Origin: Roseivirga sp.
GTDB taxonomy: Bacteria > Bacteroidota > Bacteroidia > Cytophagales > Cyclobacteriaceae
Assembly (NCBI GenBank): GCA_021404565.1
Contig: JAAWWF010000026.1
Span: 62,001-126,000 of the forward strand
Length of the DNA: 64,000 bases
Direction of reading: 5' to 3'
Below the pieces are notes generated by a model. It was not told the DNA's origin. It did no database searches and saw only the letters and a list, made by a program, of their open reading frames with translations. Below, in pieces: positions 34,800 to 43,532 of this stretch (within the stretch, counting starts at the first letter, position 1; every line of letters starts with the position of its first letter). The translations under genes and the position numbers were made by a program.

Positions 34800-36446
34800 A
34801 TGAAGTATTTCATCTCCGTTTTCTTACTCCTTTTTCTGACTATTGGTTTATCCGGTCAAACAGATCCCGATTCCCTGAATCAGGCCGCCCCAGTCAATCC
34901 GGTCAATGTCTCCACCAAACCCCAGGGGGTTCCGCTGACCCTCGATTCCAGTATCTATATATACAATGGCATAGGGCCTTATTCTTTAGAAAAGCGTGCA
35001 GAGAGAATTGCCGAAAAGCTGACCGGGCTGAAATCGGGTGAGCTGGACATCAGCCAACTGGAAGTGGTGCCGGGTGATCTCGCTGATGATATTGTTTGTG
35101 GAGATGTGCTCATTATGAGCCTCAACGCTGCCGATGCCAATGCCCTGGGTCTTAGCCGTAAAGGGGCTGCGGTTTATTATACCGATCTGATGATAGCCTT
35201 TGCTGAAAGCGAGGATATAGCCCCTATGAATGTTCAATCTCTTTTGATCAATGCCGGCATTGCACTGGTGATCGTTATTCTCTTTGCCTTTGGGCTCAGG
35301 TACTTTAATAAGCTCTTCAGATTGTTCTACCATAAAATCCACGCCCAAAAAGGCAAGATTTTCAAGGGCTTCAGCATCAAGAAATATGAACTGCTCACCG
35401 AGGAAAAGCAGGTGCTTTTTGTGGTCTATGCAGTAAAAGCTGTACGCATCGTTTTACTGGTGCTGATCATCTATCTGCTCTTACCCGTACTTTTCTCATT
35501 GTTTCCCTGGACCCAGAGTATTGCCGATACCCTCTTTGGCTATGTGCTTGACCCGGTGAAAAGTATCGGGGCCAAAGCAGTAGCCTTTATCCCCAATCTC
35601 CTCACCATCATCGTCATCTGGATTGTGACAAAATACCTGCTTAAGCTGTTGGAGTTTTTCAAGGAAGAGGTAGCCAGGGGCAGGCTGGAATTGCCCGGCT
35701 TCTATCCGGAATGGGCCAAGCCTACCTTCAATATTGTCAAAATCCTGATCATCGCACTGGCCTTTATCGGGGTATGGCCCCTTTTGCCCATGTCCGATTC
35801 CGACATTTTTAAAGGGGTCTCTACATTTATTGGTTTACTGGTAGCGCTGGGTGGTGCGGGTGCCATCTCCAATGTGATTGCAGGGCTGGTCATTACTTAT
35901 ATGCGCTCATTCAAAATCGGAGACCGGGTGAAAATCGGGGATGTGATGGGGGATGTAAAAGAAAAATCACTTCTGAATACCAGAATCAAGACGATCAAAA
36001 ACGAGATCATTACCATTCCGAATTCACAAATGCTCAACAGCCATACCATCAACTACACCACAGCCAATGACGAACAGGGGCTGATCCTCCATACTACCAT
36101 CACCCTTGGCTATGATGTGCCCTGGAGAACGGCTCATAAGGTGCTGATAGAAGCGGCACTCGCTACTGAGTTTGTGAAGAAATTGCCCAAACCTTATGTG
36201 TTGCAGACCAGCCTGGATGACTTTTATGTGAGCTATCAGCTGAATGCCCGTACCCGGGAGATTCATAAAATGGCGCTGATCTATTCTGAAATGCATAAAA
36301 ACATACAGGACAAGTGTAATGAAGCCGGCATTGAGATTCTCTCACCTCATTACGGAGCACAGCGCGATGGCAATCACAGCACCATTCCTCAGGAACATTT
36401 GCCGGAAGATTATCAGGCACCATGGTTCAGGATTAAAAACACATAG
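34800..36446 (+). CDS. MscS-family mechanosensitive ion channel
   Basis: 548 residues. A signal peptide (YFISVFLLLFLTIGLSGQ) and a periplasmic domain of about 120 residues precede five or so transmembrane helices. The pore helix and beta domain follow the family: GGAGAISNVIAGLVITYMRSFKIGDRVKIG, then TIKNEIITIPNSQMLNS. The C-terminal mixed domain is of normal length. It opens under membrane tension to release solutes during osmotic downshock. The extra periplasmic domain puts it with the larger MscK/YbiO-like members. Confidence 0.93.
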   Translation: MKYFISVFLLLFLTIGLSGQTDPDSLNQAAPVNPVNVSTKPQGVPLTLDSSIYIYNGIGPYSLEKRAERIAEKLTGLKSGELDISQLEVVPGDLADDIVCGDVLIMSLNAADANALGLSRKGAAVYYTDLMIAFAESEDIAPMNVQSLLINAGIALVIVILFAFGLRYFNKLFRLFYHKIHAQKGKIFKGFSIKKYELLTEEKQVLFVVYAVKAVRIVLLVLIIYLLLPVLFSLFPWTQSIADTLFGYVLDPVKSIGAKAVAFIPNLLTIIVIWIVTKYLLKLLEFFKEEVARGRLELPGFYPEWAKPTFNIVKILIIALAFIGVWPLLPMSDSDIFKGVSTFIGLLVALGGAGAISNVIAGLVITYMRSFKIGDRVKIGDVMGDVKEKSLLNTRIKTIKNEIITIPNSQMLNSHTINYTTANDEQGLILHTTITLGYDVPWRTAHKVLIEAALATEFVKKLPKPYVLQTSLDDFYVSYQLNARTREIHKMALIYSEMHKNIQDKCNEAGIEILSPHYGAQRDGNHSTIPQEHLPEDYQAPWFRIKNT

Positions 36447-36536
36447 CGTATTAATGCCATTAGGTTAAGCTTCACCCTTTGTTCTCTGAAGAGAGTAATC
36501 TTTGATTACTTATCACCCTTGCTCCATCGTTGAAGC

Positions 36537-36659
36537 GGCTGTGTCATAAAACCTCAAATCTGTCATGCTGAATTTATTTCAGTATCTGTAGTTGTATCCT
36601 AACTCAGAAGAGACCCTGAACAAATTTCAGGGTGACACTCTACTTGTTATGACACAGCC
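36537..36659. mobile_element. 123-bp MITE-like element, family of 55812-55940
   Basis: GGCTGTGTCATAA at 36537-36549 recurs exactly, inverted, at 36647-36659. The interior holds two smaller inverted phrases (GCTGAATTTATTTCAG and CCCTGAACAAATTTCAGGG) and no gene. Its size and terminal sequence resemble the element at 55812-55940, whose ends read GAGATTGTCTCAAAAGT. The rest of 36447-36803 has no gene. Confidence 0.7.
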
Positions 36660-36803
36660 TCTAATTTTGGGCACAAGCGTTCAGGGCCAGGGGTGGAATT
36701 GAAGTTTACTTATCTGACCCTTTAACTTTATGGCATGCCGCCCCGGGGAATACTTTTGCATGACGGCCAAAGCGGCCATTCATAAATATTATTACTTTTG
36801 AAC

Positions 36804-37604
36804 ATGGCCAAAAGCTTACGTCAAAGACTGTTTCTCATCATATTCGGTACCGATACACCTGCCGGTAAGGCTTTTGATGTCGGTCTGCTGATCGCCATCC
36901 TGCTGAGTATTCTGGCAGTAATGCTGGAGAGTGTACCCAGCCTTCAGCAACAGTATGGTGCCATCTTCAGCATTACGGAGCTGATTCTTACAGTGGCATT
37001 CACACTTGAATATGTGACCAGAATCTATGTAACGGAGCGTAAGCGCAAATATATTTTCAGTTTCTACGGTATTATTGATCTGCTTTCACTCTTACCTACC
37101 TACTTAAGCCTGTTCTTCACCGGCACCCAATATTTATTGATCATTCGGGCCCTGAGGCTGCTCAGGGTTTTCAGAATTCTGAAGCTGGGTCGCTTTGTGG
37201 GAGAAGGTGAGCAATTAGGCAGGGCGCTAAGGGCCAGTCGACATAAAATCACCGTGTTCTTAGGCGGGGTGGTGACCATGGTAATGATCATGGGTACCGT
37301 TATGTACCTGGTAGAAGGCGGAGAAAATGGCTTTACCAGCATTCCCAGAAGTGTCTATTGGGCCATAGTAACCCTGACCACGGTCGGTTATGGCGACATT
37401 GCCCCCCAAACCATTTTGGGTCAGGCCATCGCCTCCATTGTAATGATTATGGGTTATGCCATTATTGCCGTACCTACCGGCATTGTAACCGTAGAGCTTG
37501 GCAAAGACCGCAAAAAGCAGGAAAAGCGCAGCTGCAGTTCCTGTGGCAACAGCGGCCATGGCAACGATGCCCTCTACTGCAAGTACTGTGGCGACCAACT
37601 CTGA
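36804..37604 (+). CDS. Voltage-gated-type potassium channel with C-terminal zinc ribbon
   Basis: 266 residues from the ATG at 36804. Six transmembrane helices with an S4-like arginine-rich segment (IIRALRLLRVFRILKLGRF, about residues 113-131) and the K+ selectivity filter TVGYGD. The last 25 residues form a zinc-ribbon-like CSSCGNSG ... YCKYCGDQ with two CxxC pairs, which is unusual for a small Kv-like channel and could be a redox or metal sensor. A TACTTTTG box ends four bases before the ATG and another lies at 36751-36758. The stop overlaps the start of trhA (TGATG), so translation is coupled. Confidence 0.92.
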   Translation: MAKSLRQRLFLIIFGTDTPAGKAFDVGLLIAILLSILAVMLESVPSLQQQYGAIFSITELILTVAFTLEYVTRIYVTERKRKYIFSFYGIIDLLSLLPTYLSLFFTGTQYLLIIRALRLLRVFRILKLGRFVGEGEQLGRALRASRHKITVFLGGVVTMVMIMGTVMYLVEGGENGFTSIPRSVYWAIVTLTTVGYGDIAPQTILGQAIASIVMIMGYAIIAVPTGIVTVELGKDRKKQEKRSCSSCGNSGHGNDALYCKYCGDQL

Positions 37605-38251
37605 TGGCTTCAAAAGAAAAGGTACTGGACGTTTATTCTCCTGAAGAGGAGCTGGCCAATACCGTTACCCACGGCCTGGGTGTAGTGTTGGGCGTAGTGG
37701 GTACCATACTGCTTCTGATGAAATCTGACAGCAGCATCAAAACCTGGAGCTTTCTTATTTTCGGCCTTTCTCTGATCAACCTCTATGCCGCTTCCACACT
37801 CTATCATGCGGTAAAAAGCAAGCAGCGTAAATTCTTCTTTAAAAAGCTGGACCATATTGGCATTTACCTGCTGATAGCCGGCACTTTTACCCCTTTTGCC
37901 TGGGGCGTGCTGGGGCAGGAGGCCCTGGGAAAACAAGTATTGCTCTGGGTTTGGGTGATTGCGGCTGCCGGTGTCGTTTTTAAGATCTTTCTTACCGGAA
38001 AGTATGAAGCCATTTCACTTAGCTCCTATCTGGGTATGGGCTGGCTTGGCTTTCTAATGTTCGATCGGCTGGGAGAGGTACTCTCACCGGAGGCGGTCAA
38101 CCTGATGCTCTATGGTGGTCTCTGCTATACCGGTGGTGTGATCTTCTACCTGATGCGCAAGCTCAAATACCATCACGCCATCTGGCACCTTTTCGTACTG
38201 GCCGGCAGCGGCTTCCACTTTGCTGCGATTTATATCTATGTGGGAGAGTGA
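37604..38251 (+). CDS. trhA: PAQR-family membrane protein, hemolysin III type (TrhA)
   Basis: 215 residues with seven transmembrane helices. The family motifs are SPEEELANTVTHGLG at the N-terminus, LYAASTLYHAV, FKKLDHIGIYLLIAGTFTP and the C-terminal AIWHLFVLAGSGFHFAA, carrying the conserved Ser/His/Asp metal-site residues. Members tune membrane energetics and lipid fluidity; older annotations call them hemolysin III. The true start is the ATG overlapping the K+ channel stop; an open extension upstream to 37358 is only the shadow of the channel gene. Confidence 0.92.
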   Translation: MASKEKVLDVYSPEEELANTVTHGLGVVLGVVGTILLLMKSDSSIKTWSFLIFGLSLINLYAASTLYHAVKSKQRKFFFKKLDHIGIYLLIAGTFTPFAWGVLGQEALGKQVLLWVWVIAAAGVVFKIFLTGKYEAISLSSYLGMGWLGFLMFDRLGEVLSPEAVNLMLYGGLCYTGGVIFYLMRKLKYHHAIWHLFVLAGSGFHFAAIYIYVGE

Positions 38252-38266
38252 CAAGTACCTGCTTCC

Positions 38267-39610
38267 CTACTGGTATAAAGGCTTAAAAACGGGCATCAGG
38301 TGAAACCACCTTGTGTAGTAGCGCTGCCCCATCTTAAGAGAACTATCAAGATATTGCCTCGCTTGTTCCTCTTTACCTGGAATGATACTCCAGATAGCCA
38401 TAGCCTCAGGGTCTTCAAAACGACCTTCAGCCGGGGAGTTCATCTGAATGAGAGCATCATAAAATGCCGTCACTTTATTCTCATTCAACAATGTTTCCAT
38501 CAGGTCAATTTCTTCAGCGGTGTAATTCGTCTGCCGGTTTCTTTCCAGCCAGCTCCTGGCTGCGTCTGTGTGGTTGCCTAAGGCATGCTGAACCAATATT
38601 TTTGTCCAGCCCCTGGATACCCCGAATTTTGCTTCGATAGCGTCAATCTGTTTAGAGGCTTCAAGACTTTCTCCCGCCAGGTAGAAAATCCAGACCCTGT
38701 CCCAAAGGGCCTGTTGGTTCTCAGGCCTGGCATTCGTGACTATCTCAATTCTGGTCATGGCCTCATTAAAATGCCTGTCGTTGGCCAGTATCAGGGCCAG
38801 CATGTGATTTGCCCAAACATTGGTATTGTCATACGAAATTGCCTTTTGAAGCAACTGCCTGGCCCTGGCTTTATCGAAGCTCTGATAGTAAGCATGTGCT
38901 CCCATAGCGGTGAACCAGGCTAGAGAATCCGTTGACAAATGGGTCGTAGCGGCTAAGTGTTTCCGAAAGGTAGCTTCTCTCAAAGCAGAGTCAAGTCCCA
39001 GAAAATTACCCAGATCAGAGGCGACCAGGAGTGCCAATAAGCCATGGGCCTCAGCTGATTCCTCCAGGTTTTTTGAATTCAACAGATCATAAGCCCTCAC
39101 AATATTGGCTGAGCTTGGAGATTCAAGCAATTGCTGTCCTTCCATAAGGCTCCCGGATATAACTCGGCTGTTCCCTTGCTGTTCCCATGGCCTGACAATC
39201 AGTAAAACAGCAAGGCTGACTATAATAAGGCCAATAATTGCCACTGAACGAAGATGGATCCCAGGCTTTGGTTTTGTTTCCGGGGGGCTACCTCTTTCAA
39301 CCTTTGCCACCAGCCTGTAGCCCTTTTTCGGATAGGTCTCGATCAAAGGTTGATGGTCGGCATCATCCTTAAAGATTTTACGAAGCTTGCTGATAATGCG
39401 AACAATTGATTCATCGCTCACATCATGATGGCCCCAAACGGACAGCATCAGGTCTGCTTTACTGACAATCTCCTGGTCTCGCTCCAGCAGTAGCTCCAGT
39501 GTTTTCGCCAGTTTTAGCTCAAGGCGAATGCGCTGCCCATCCCTTTCCAGGGTCGCAGTATCCGGTTGATACCGGAAACCATTGATGATCACAGGGTTTT
39601 CACTGCCCAT
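38267..39610 (-). CDS. CadC/ToxR-like winged-helix membrane regulator with TPR domain
   Basis: 447 residues. An OmpR/PhoB-type winged helix occupies residues 8-100 (KLAKTLELLLERDQEIVSKADLMLSVWG ... DESIVRIISKLRKIF ... IETYPKKGYRLVAKV). A transmembrane helix (about 120-140) leads to a periplasmic TPR-like domain. It is a one-component transcription factor acting from the membrane. It is divergent from the FtsX-type permease gene with under 100 bases between them, containing GATCTGGAAAAGATC-like inverted phrases, so that permease is the likely target. Confidence 0.9.
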   Translation of the reverse strand: MGSENPVIINGFRYQPDTATLERDGQRIRLELKLAKTLELLLERDQEIVSKADLMLSVWGHHDVSDESIVRIISKLRKIFKDDADHQPLIETYPKKGYRLVAKVERGSPPETKPKPGIHLRSVAIIGLIIVSLAVLLIVRPWEQQGNSRVISGSLMEGQQLLESPSSANIVRAYDLLNSKNLEESAEAHGLLALLVASDLGNFLGLDSALREATFRKHLAATTHLSTDSLAWFTAMGAHAYYQSFDKARARQLLQKAISYDNTNVWANHMLALILANDRHFNEAMTRIEIVTNARPENQQALWDRVWIFYLAGESLEASKQIDAIEAKFGVSRGWTKILVQHALGNHTDAARSWLERNRQTNYTAEEIDLMETLLNENKVTAFYDALIQMNSPAEGRFEDPEAMAIWSIIPGKEEQARQYLDSSLKMGQRYYTRWFHLMPVFKPLYQ

Positions 39611-39705
39611 AACGCTGTTAACTGAAATGATCTGGAAAAGATCAGGATTTGATCAGGTATTTCCCAGACCCAACATTCACTTTTGAAAATAAGACAATAA
39701 GCCAC

Positions 39706-42129
39706 ATGAAACTTATACTTAGAAGCTTAAAAAAATACGGGTTGTTCAATGCCCTGAACATAGCAGGTCTCACCATAGCCATTTGCTGTACTGTCGTCAT
39801 TTTTCAATATGTCTCCTTTGAGCTGAGTTTTGACCGCTTTCATGATAAGCCGGTCTATCGGGTGATCAACGATCGATATCAGAATGGAGAATTAAGACAA
39901 CACAGCATGCTGAGCTATTCTGCTGTAGGACCGGCACTTTTAGACGAAATTCCTGAGGTTGTCAACCAAACCAGGATGTTCCCGGAAGGAAGGAAAACCA
40001 TCAGGCAGGATGATGAAACTGTCATAGAAATAGAGGGAGCAGTAGGTGTGGAAAATGGCTTCTTTGAAATGTTTTCCTACCAGCTGTTGGCAGGGAGAAA
40101 GGAGGAAATTTTCCTCGAGCCTTACCAGCTGGTTCTTCCCAGGCAAACGGTTTATCTGCTGTTTGGAAATAAAACCAACTTTGATCAGCTCGTTGGTCGG
40201 TTTCTGAATGTAGAACTGGACAATCGAAATGTTCCTTTTGAAATTGTCGGAGTGGTGGAAGACCTTCCGGAAAACACACATCTGCAGTACAAGCTGTTTT
40301 TCTCTTACGCGACCGTCATCAGCGGCTATAATTTCCCTGAGGCTGCCTATGATTGGTCGGTATTGGATTTCAGACATTATGTTCAATTGGCCGATGGTAT
40401 AGAGCCCAGCCAGCTAACCAACAAACTCAAAGATTTCAGCGACCGTCATTTCGATAATACTGACGACACCGAAGAAGTATTTTCCTTTCAGTCAGTCAAA
40501 GATATCTACCTGGACCCCGATAAAGTTGAATACGGACTTGGCCTTACGGGTGACCGCAATCTCATTTATTCCCTGAGCGCTCTGGCCCTGATAATCCTCG
40601 TATTGGGTTGGATCAATTTTATCAATATGAACCTGGCCCTTTCTCTGGAACAGGCCAAAACGGTAAGCATCAGAAAAATTCTGGGTGCTCAGCCCTCAGG
40701 TATCAAGCGTTATTACATCTATGAAAATCTGGTGGTCAACTTCCTGGCCATATTCCTGGGCCTGGCACTCTCTCTGCTGGTTACTGAGCTCCTTATTCAG
40801 CATGACTTTGAGGTTAAAAGATTAAAGGAGCTGATCGTTGGAGGCTTTCTGGACATAAATGCCCTGATCACCTTAGTATCCTGCATGACGCTGGGCTTAG
40901 CACTCTCCTCCTGGTATAAAGCCCGGCTAGCCACGAAAGTACAGGCGCTGGAGGTGCTCAAATCAAGATCAAGCCATTCCGGTAGGCTCCAGAAAGTGCT
41001 TGCCAAATGGCTGATGATTTTTCAATACACGGTGTCCATCGTCTTCTTTTCTATAGGGCTGGCAGTTTTCGGGCAACACGAACTCATTATGCGGACCGAC
41101 CTTGGTATGGATTTAAGCAATATTGTTGTGCTGCGGCCTCCCAAGTACGATTCTACTTTTCATTCCCGATTCGATGCTTTTAAAAACAGCCTGATATCGC
41201 AACCTCAAGTCAAAAGTGTGTCTACTGCTCAGCGCATACCCGGGCAGCTGGTAGAATGGGATAACAATGCGGCTTATGGTCCGGCCTTTGAAAACACCAT
41301 GATTTTGGGTTATATCGCCATTGACAATGACTACCTCCATACCTATGGCATTGAGCTCCTGGCGGGGCGCAATTTTGAGAGGTCAGACATCCGTGCCGGA
41401 TGGTTCGACAACAATAAGGTACTGATCAATGAAACAGCGCTCGCAGCACTGCAGATTGAAAACCCCGCTGAAGCCATAGGAAAGAAAATACGCTTCTTCA
41501 ACCATGAAAAAGAAATCATCGGGGTTACCCGCGATTTCAGGCAACGCACACTTCAATATCCTTCCAATCCCTTATTGCTGGTTCCACAATATGCAGGCTA
41601 TCAGATTGCCGTGAAGCTGACCGATAAGAACACAGAAGCACTCAAAGCCATTGAGGCGCTTTATCGTTCTCATTTTCCTGCCAGTATCTTTTCCTATGTC
41701 GATCAGGAAGATGACTATAATGCCAACTACGCTTCGATTGACTCTTCGCAAAAGGCATTCTCGTTCTTTACGGTGGTGGCCATTCTTATTTCCGTTTTCG
41801 GGCTTATCTCCATCGCTTTTGTAAACCTGAATACACGGGTGAAAGAACTGAGCCTGAGAAAGGTGCTGGGTGCCGGCAAAACAGACCTGATTTTCCAGGT
41901 CAACCGCAGGTATCTCTTCGATATCCTGATAGCCGCCCTGATAGGAATTCCCCTGGCCTATATGGGGCTTAGCAACTGGTTAGGCCAGTTTGAGCAGACC
42001 ATCAACCTCGGTCCTTTATACTTTATCGTTCCCCTGGTCAGTCTTATCGTTTTGCTATCCATCATTGTTACAGCTGTTACACTCAAAGCAAGCGCTTCTG
42101 ATCCAGCCAAGGTGCTAAGGAGTGAGTAA
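39706..42129 (+). CDS. FtsX/MacB-type ABC transporter permease (1)
   Basis: 807 residues from the ATG at 39706; the longer frame from 39649 is rejected because it only adds a polar leader. Duplicated layout: an N-terminal helix, a MacB-type periplasmic domain, three helices near residues 290-430, then a second periplasmic domain and three C-terminal helices. The conserved KTVSIRKILGAQ and KELSLRKVLGAG segments precede the third and last helix blocks. No ATPase gene is adjacent. Proteins of this type in Bacteroidota work with a LolD/MacB ATPase in export of peptides or envelope-stress substrates. It is likely controlled by the divergent CadC-like regulator. Confidence 0.9.
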   Translation: MKLILRSLKKYGLFNALNIAGLTIAICCTVVIFQYVSFELSFDRFHDKPVYRVINDRYQNGELRQHSMLSYSAVGPALLDEIPEVVNQTRMFPEGRKTIRQDDETVIEIEGAVGVENGFFEMFSYQLLAGRKEEIFLEPYQLVLPRQTVYLLFGNKTNFDQLVGRFLNVELDNRNVPFEIVGVVEDLPENTHLQYKLFFSYATVISGYNFPEAAYDWSVLDFRHYVQLADGIEPSQLTNKLKDFSDRHFDNTDDTEEVFSFQSVKDIYLDPDKVEYGLGLTGDRNLIYSLSALALIILVLGWINFINMNLALSLEQAKTVSIRKILGAQPSGIKRYYIYENLVVNFLAIFLGLALSLLVTELLIQHDFEVKRLKELIVGGFLDINALITLVSCMTLGLALSSWYKARLATKVQALEVLKSRSSHSGRLQKVLAKWLMIFQYTVSIVFFSIGLAVFGQHELIMRTDLGMDLSNIVVLRPPKYDSTFHSRFDAFKNSLISQPQVKSVSTAQRIPGQLVEWDNNAAYGPAFENTMILGYIAIDNDYLHTYGIELLAGRNFERSDIRAGWFDNNKVLINETALAALQIENPAEAIGKKIRFFNHEKEIIGVTRDFRQRTLQYPSNPLLLVPQYAGYQIAVKLTDKNTEALKAIEALYRSHFPASIFSYVDQEDDYNANYASIDSSQKAFSFFTVVAILISVFGLISIAFVNLNTRVKELSLRKVLGAGKTDLIFQVNRRYLFDILIAALIGIPLAYMGLSNWLGQFEQTINLGPLYFIVPLVSLIVLLSIIVTAVTLKASASDPAKVLRSE

Positions 42130-42230
42130 ATGGCTATTGACGGGTGATAAGTTTGACTTTTGTTGGTTCGTTTTAATAATGGTCGCACCATAGGCCCGTC
42201 TCTCCGTAAATTCACTGAATATATATTTCT

Positions 42231-43532
42231 TTAATAATTGAAGTATAAGAATTGCTGATTACTTAGACCTCCATAAAGGACCAAGCACACTAACAGACAT
42301 GTTGAAATTAAATATTCCGAAACACTGTGTTTTAGGGATCCATAAGAATCCCTTACGTAATGTCTGAATATAAATGGCTCAGTGTAGTATATAAGCACAA
42401 GTAGAATAGTGATTAGAGTCAAAGGTGAAAAAAGCATAAATCCCAATTCTTGAAAGGTACTAGGAATGGACTTTACCAATACTTCGATTACTATTGTCAA
42501 ATCCGCTTGAAGAAAAATTACCCAAGTGAGGGATAGGATATAAAAATTAATAAAGAGACGAATGGGCGTATTTGAAAGCTTTTCGAAATTTTTATCAACA
42601 CTATAGAGGATGAAATGTATTAGACACCAGATGATGAAGTTTAAACTTATGGCGTGCCATAGTCCACTGACGAGGAATGTCAGGAATACAGCAATGTTTA
42701 TTCCATATAGACTGCTTTTTTTCCCCCCCAAAGGGATGTAGATAAAATCTCTAAGCCATTCGGAAAGTGAAATATGCCAATGCCTCCAGAAATTGACAAA
42801 AGAAAGTTGACTGTAAGGCCTGTCAAAATTCTTCATTATTTCAAAACCAAAAAGCCTTCCAATCCCAATGGCCAAAATCGAATAGGCATAGAAATCAAAA
42901 TAAACAAAGAACGACTGAATGAACAGGTAATTTATATTGATGCTTGAGTAATCATGATGTTGATACAGTTGATCCAGAACAAACATGGATAGGTTGTTCG
43001 CAATGACTAGCTTGAAAAACAGTCCCCATATTATGTGCTTAGCCCCAAGTATTATGTCATTTATTGTACTCCCTTTCAAATTTGGTAGTTGGTTGAGAAT
43101 GAATTGTGGGGAGTGAATTGGACCAGAGGTAATTGTCTTAAACGAACCTAGATAGTATAGCGTTTGATAGAAATTCGGCCTTAATTCTAATTCCGTCTTG
43201 TTGGCTTTTACAATTAGGGCTATGGATTTTAATCCGTAGTATGAAAGACCCACAAACGCGAACTCATTTATCTCTGGAAACAGGGCTAGTCGTACCAATA
43301 CAAGACACGAGATTATAGCGAGAATAGAAAGACGCTTAAAGTTCTTAGCCTTCTTCAAGCTTAAATGAACCAAAAGACTGATTCCGACAAGCATAACTAC
43401 GCCAAGAAGAGAATAGAGACCTAGAAAGATTAAAGATGCGAGAGCGAGTAATTCAATTTTTTTTGGTGTTAAGTTGTAACCTATCAGTACTATGATTAGG
43501 AAGACTAGAAAATGAAAAGAAATAAGAGACAT
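42231..43532 (-). CDS. MBOAT-family O-acyltransferase, last gene of the hxs operon
   Basis: 433 residues with about eleven transmembrane helices. MBOAT landmarks are FVNFWRHWHISLSEWLRDFIYIPLGG (about residues 240-265) and the catalytic-histidine segment FLVSGLWHAISLNF (about 280-293), as in AlgI, DltB and PatA. It transfers acyl groups across the membrane to extracytoplasmic acceptors. The start overlaps the preceding SGNH/propeller gene by one base (TAATG type), so the two are coupled; in AlgI-AlgJ/X and PatA-PatB systems an MBOAT and an SGNH protein likewise form the two halves of O-acetylation. The sequence is AT-rich compared with the permease gene beside it. Confidence 0.93.
   Translation of the reverse strand: MSLISFHFLVFLIIVLIGYNLTPKKIELLALASLIFLGLYSLLGVVMLVGISLLVHLSLKKAKNFKRLSILAIISCLVLVRLALFPEINEFAFVGLSYYGLKSIALIVKANKTELELRPNFYQTLYYLGSFKTITSGPIHSPQFILNQLPNLKGSTINDIILGAKHIIWGLFFKLVIANNLSMFVLDQLYQHHDYSSININYLFIQSFFVYFDFYAYSILAIGIGRLFGFEIMKNFDRPYSQLSFVNFWRHWHISLSEWLRDFIYIPLGGKKSSLYGINIAVFLTFLVSGLWHAISLNFIIWCLIHFILYSVDKNFEKLSNTPIRLFINFYILSLTWVIFLQADLTIVIEVLVKSIPSTFQELGFMLFSPLTLITILLVLIYYTEPFIFRHYVRDSYGSLKHSVSEYLISTCLLVCLVLYGGLSNQQFLYFNY

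Noticed and set aside
37358-37603. N-terminal extension of the TrhA frame
   Set aside because: It is the shadow of the K+ channel gene; the ATG at 37604, overlapping the channel stop, gives the normal TrhA start.
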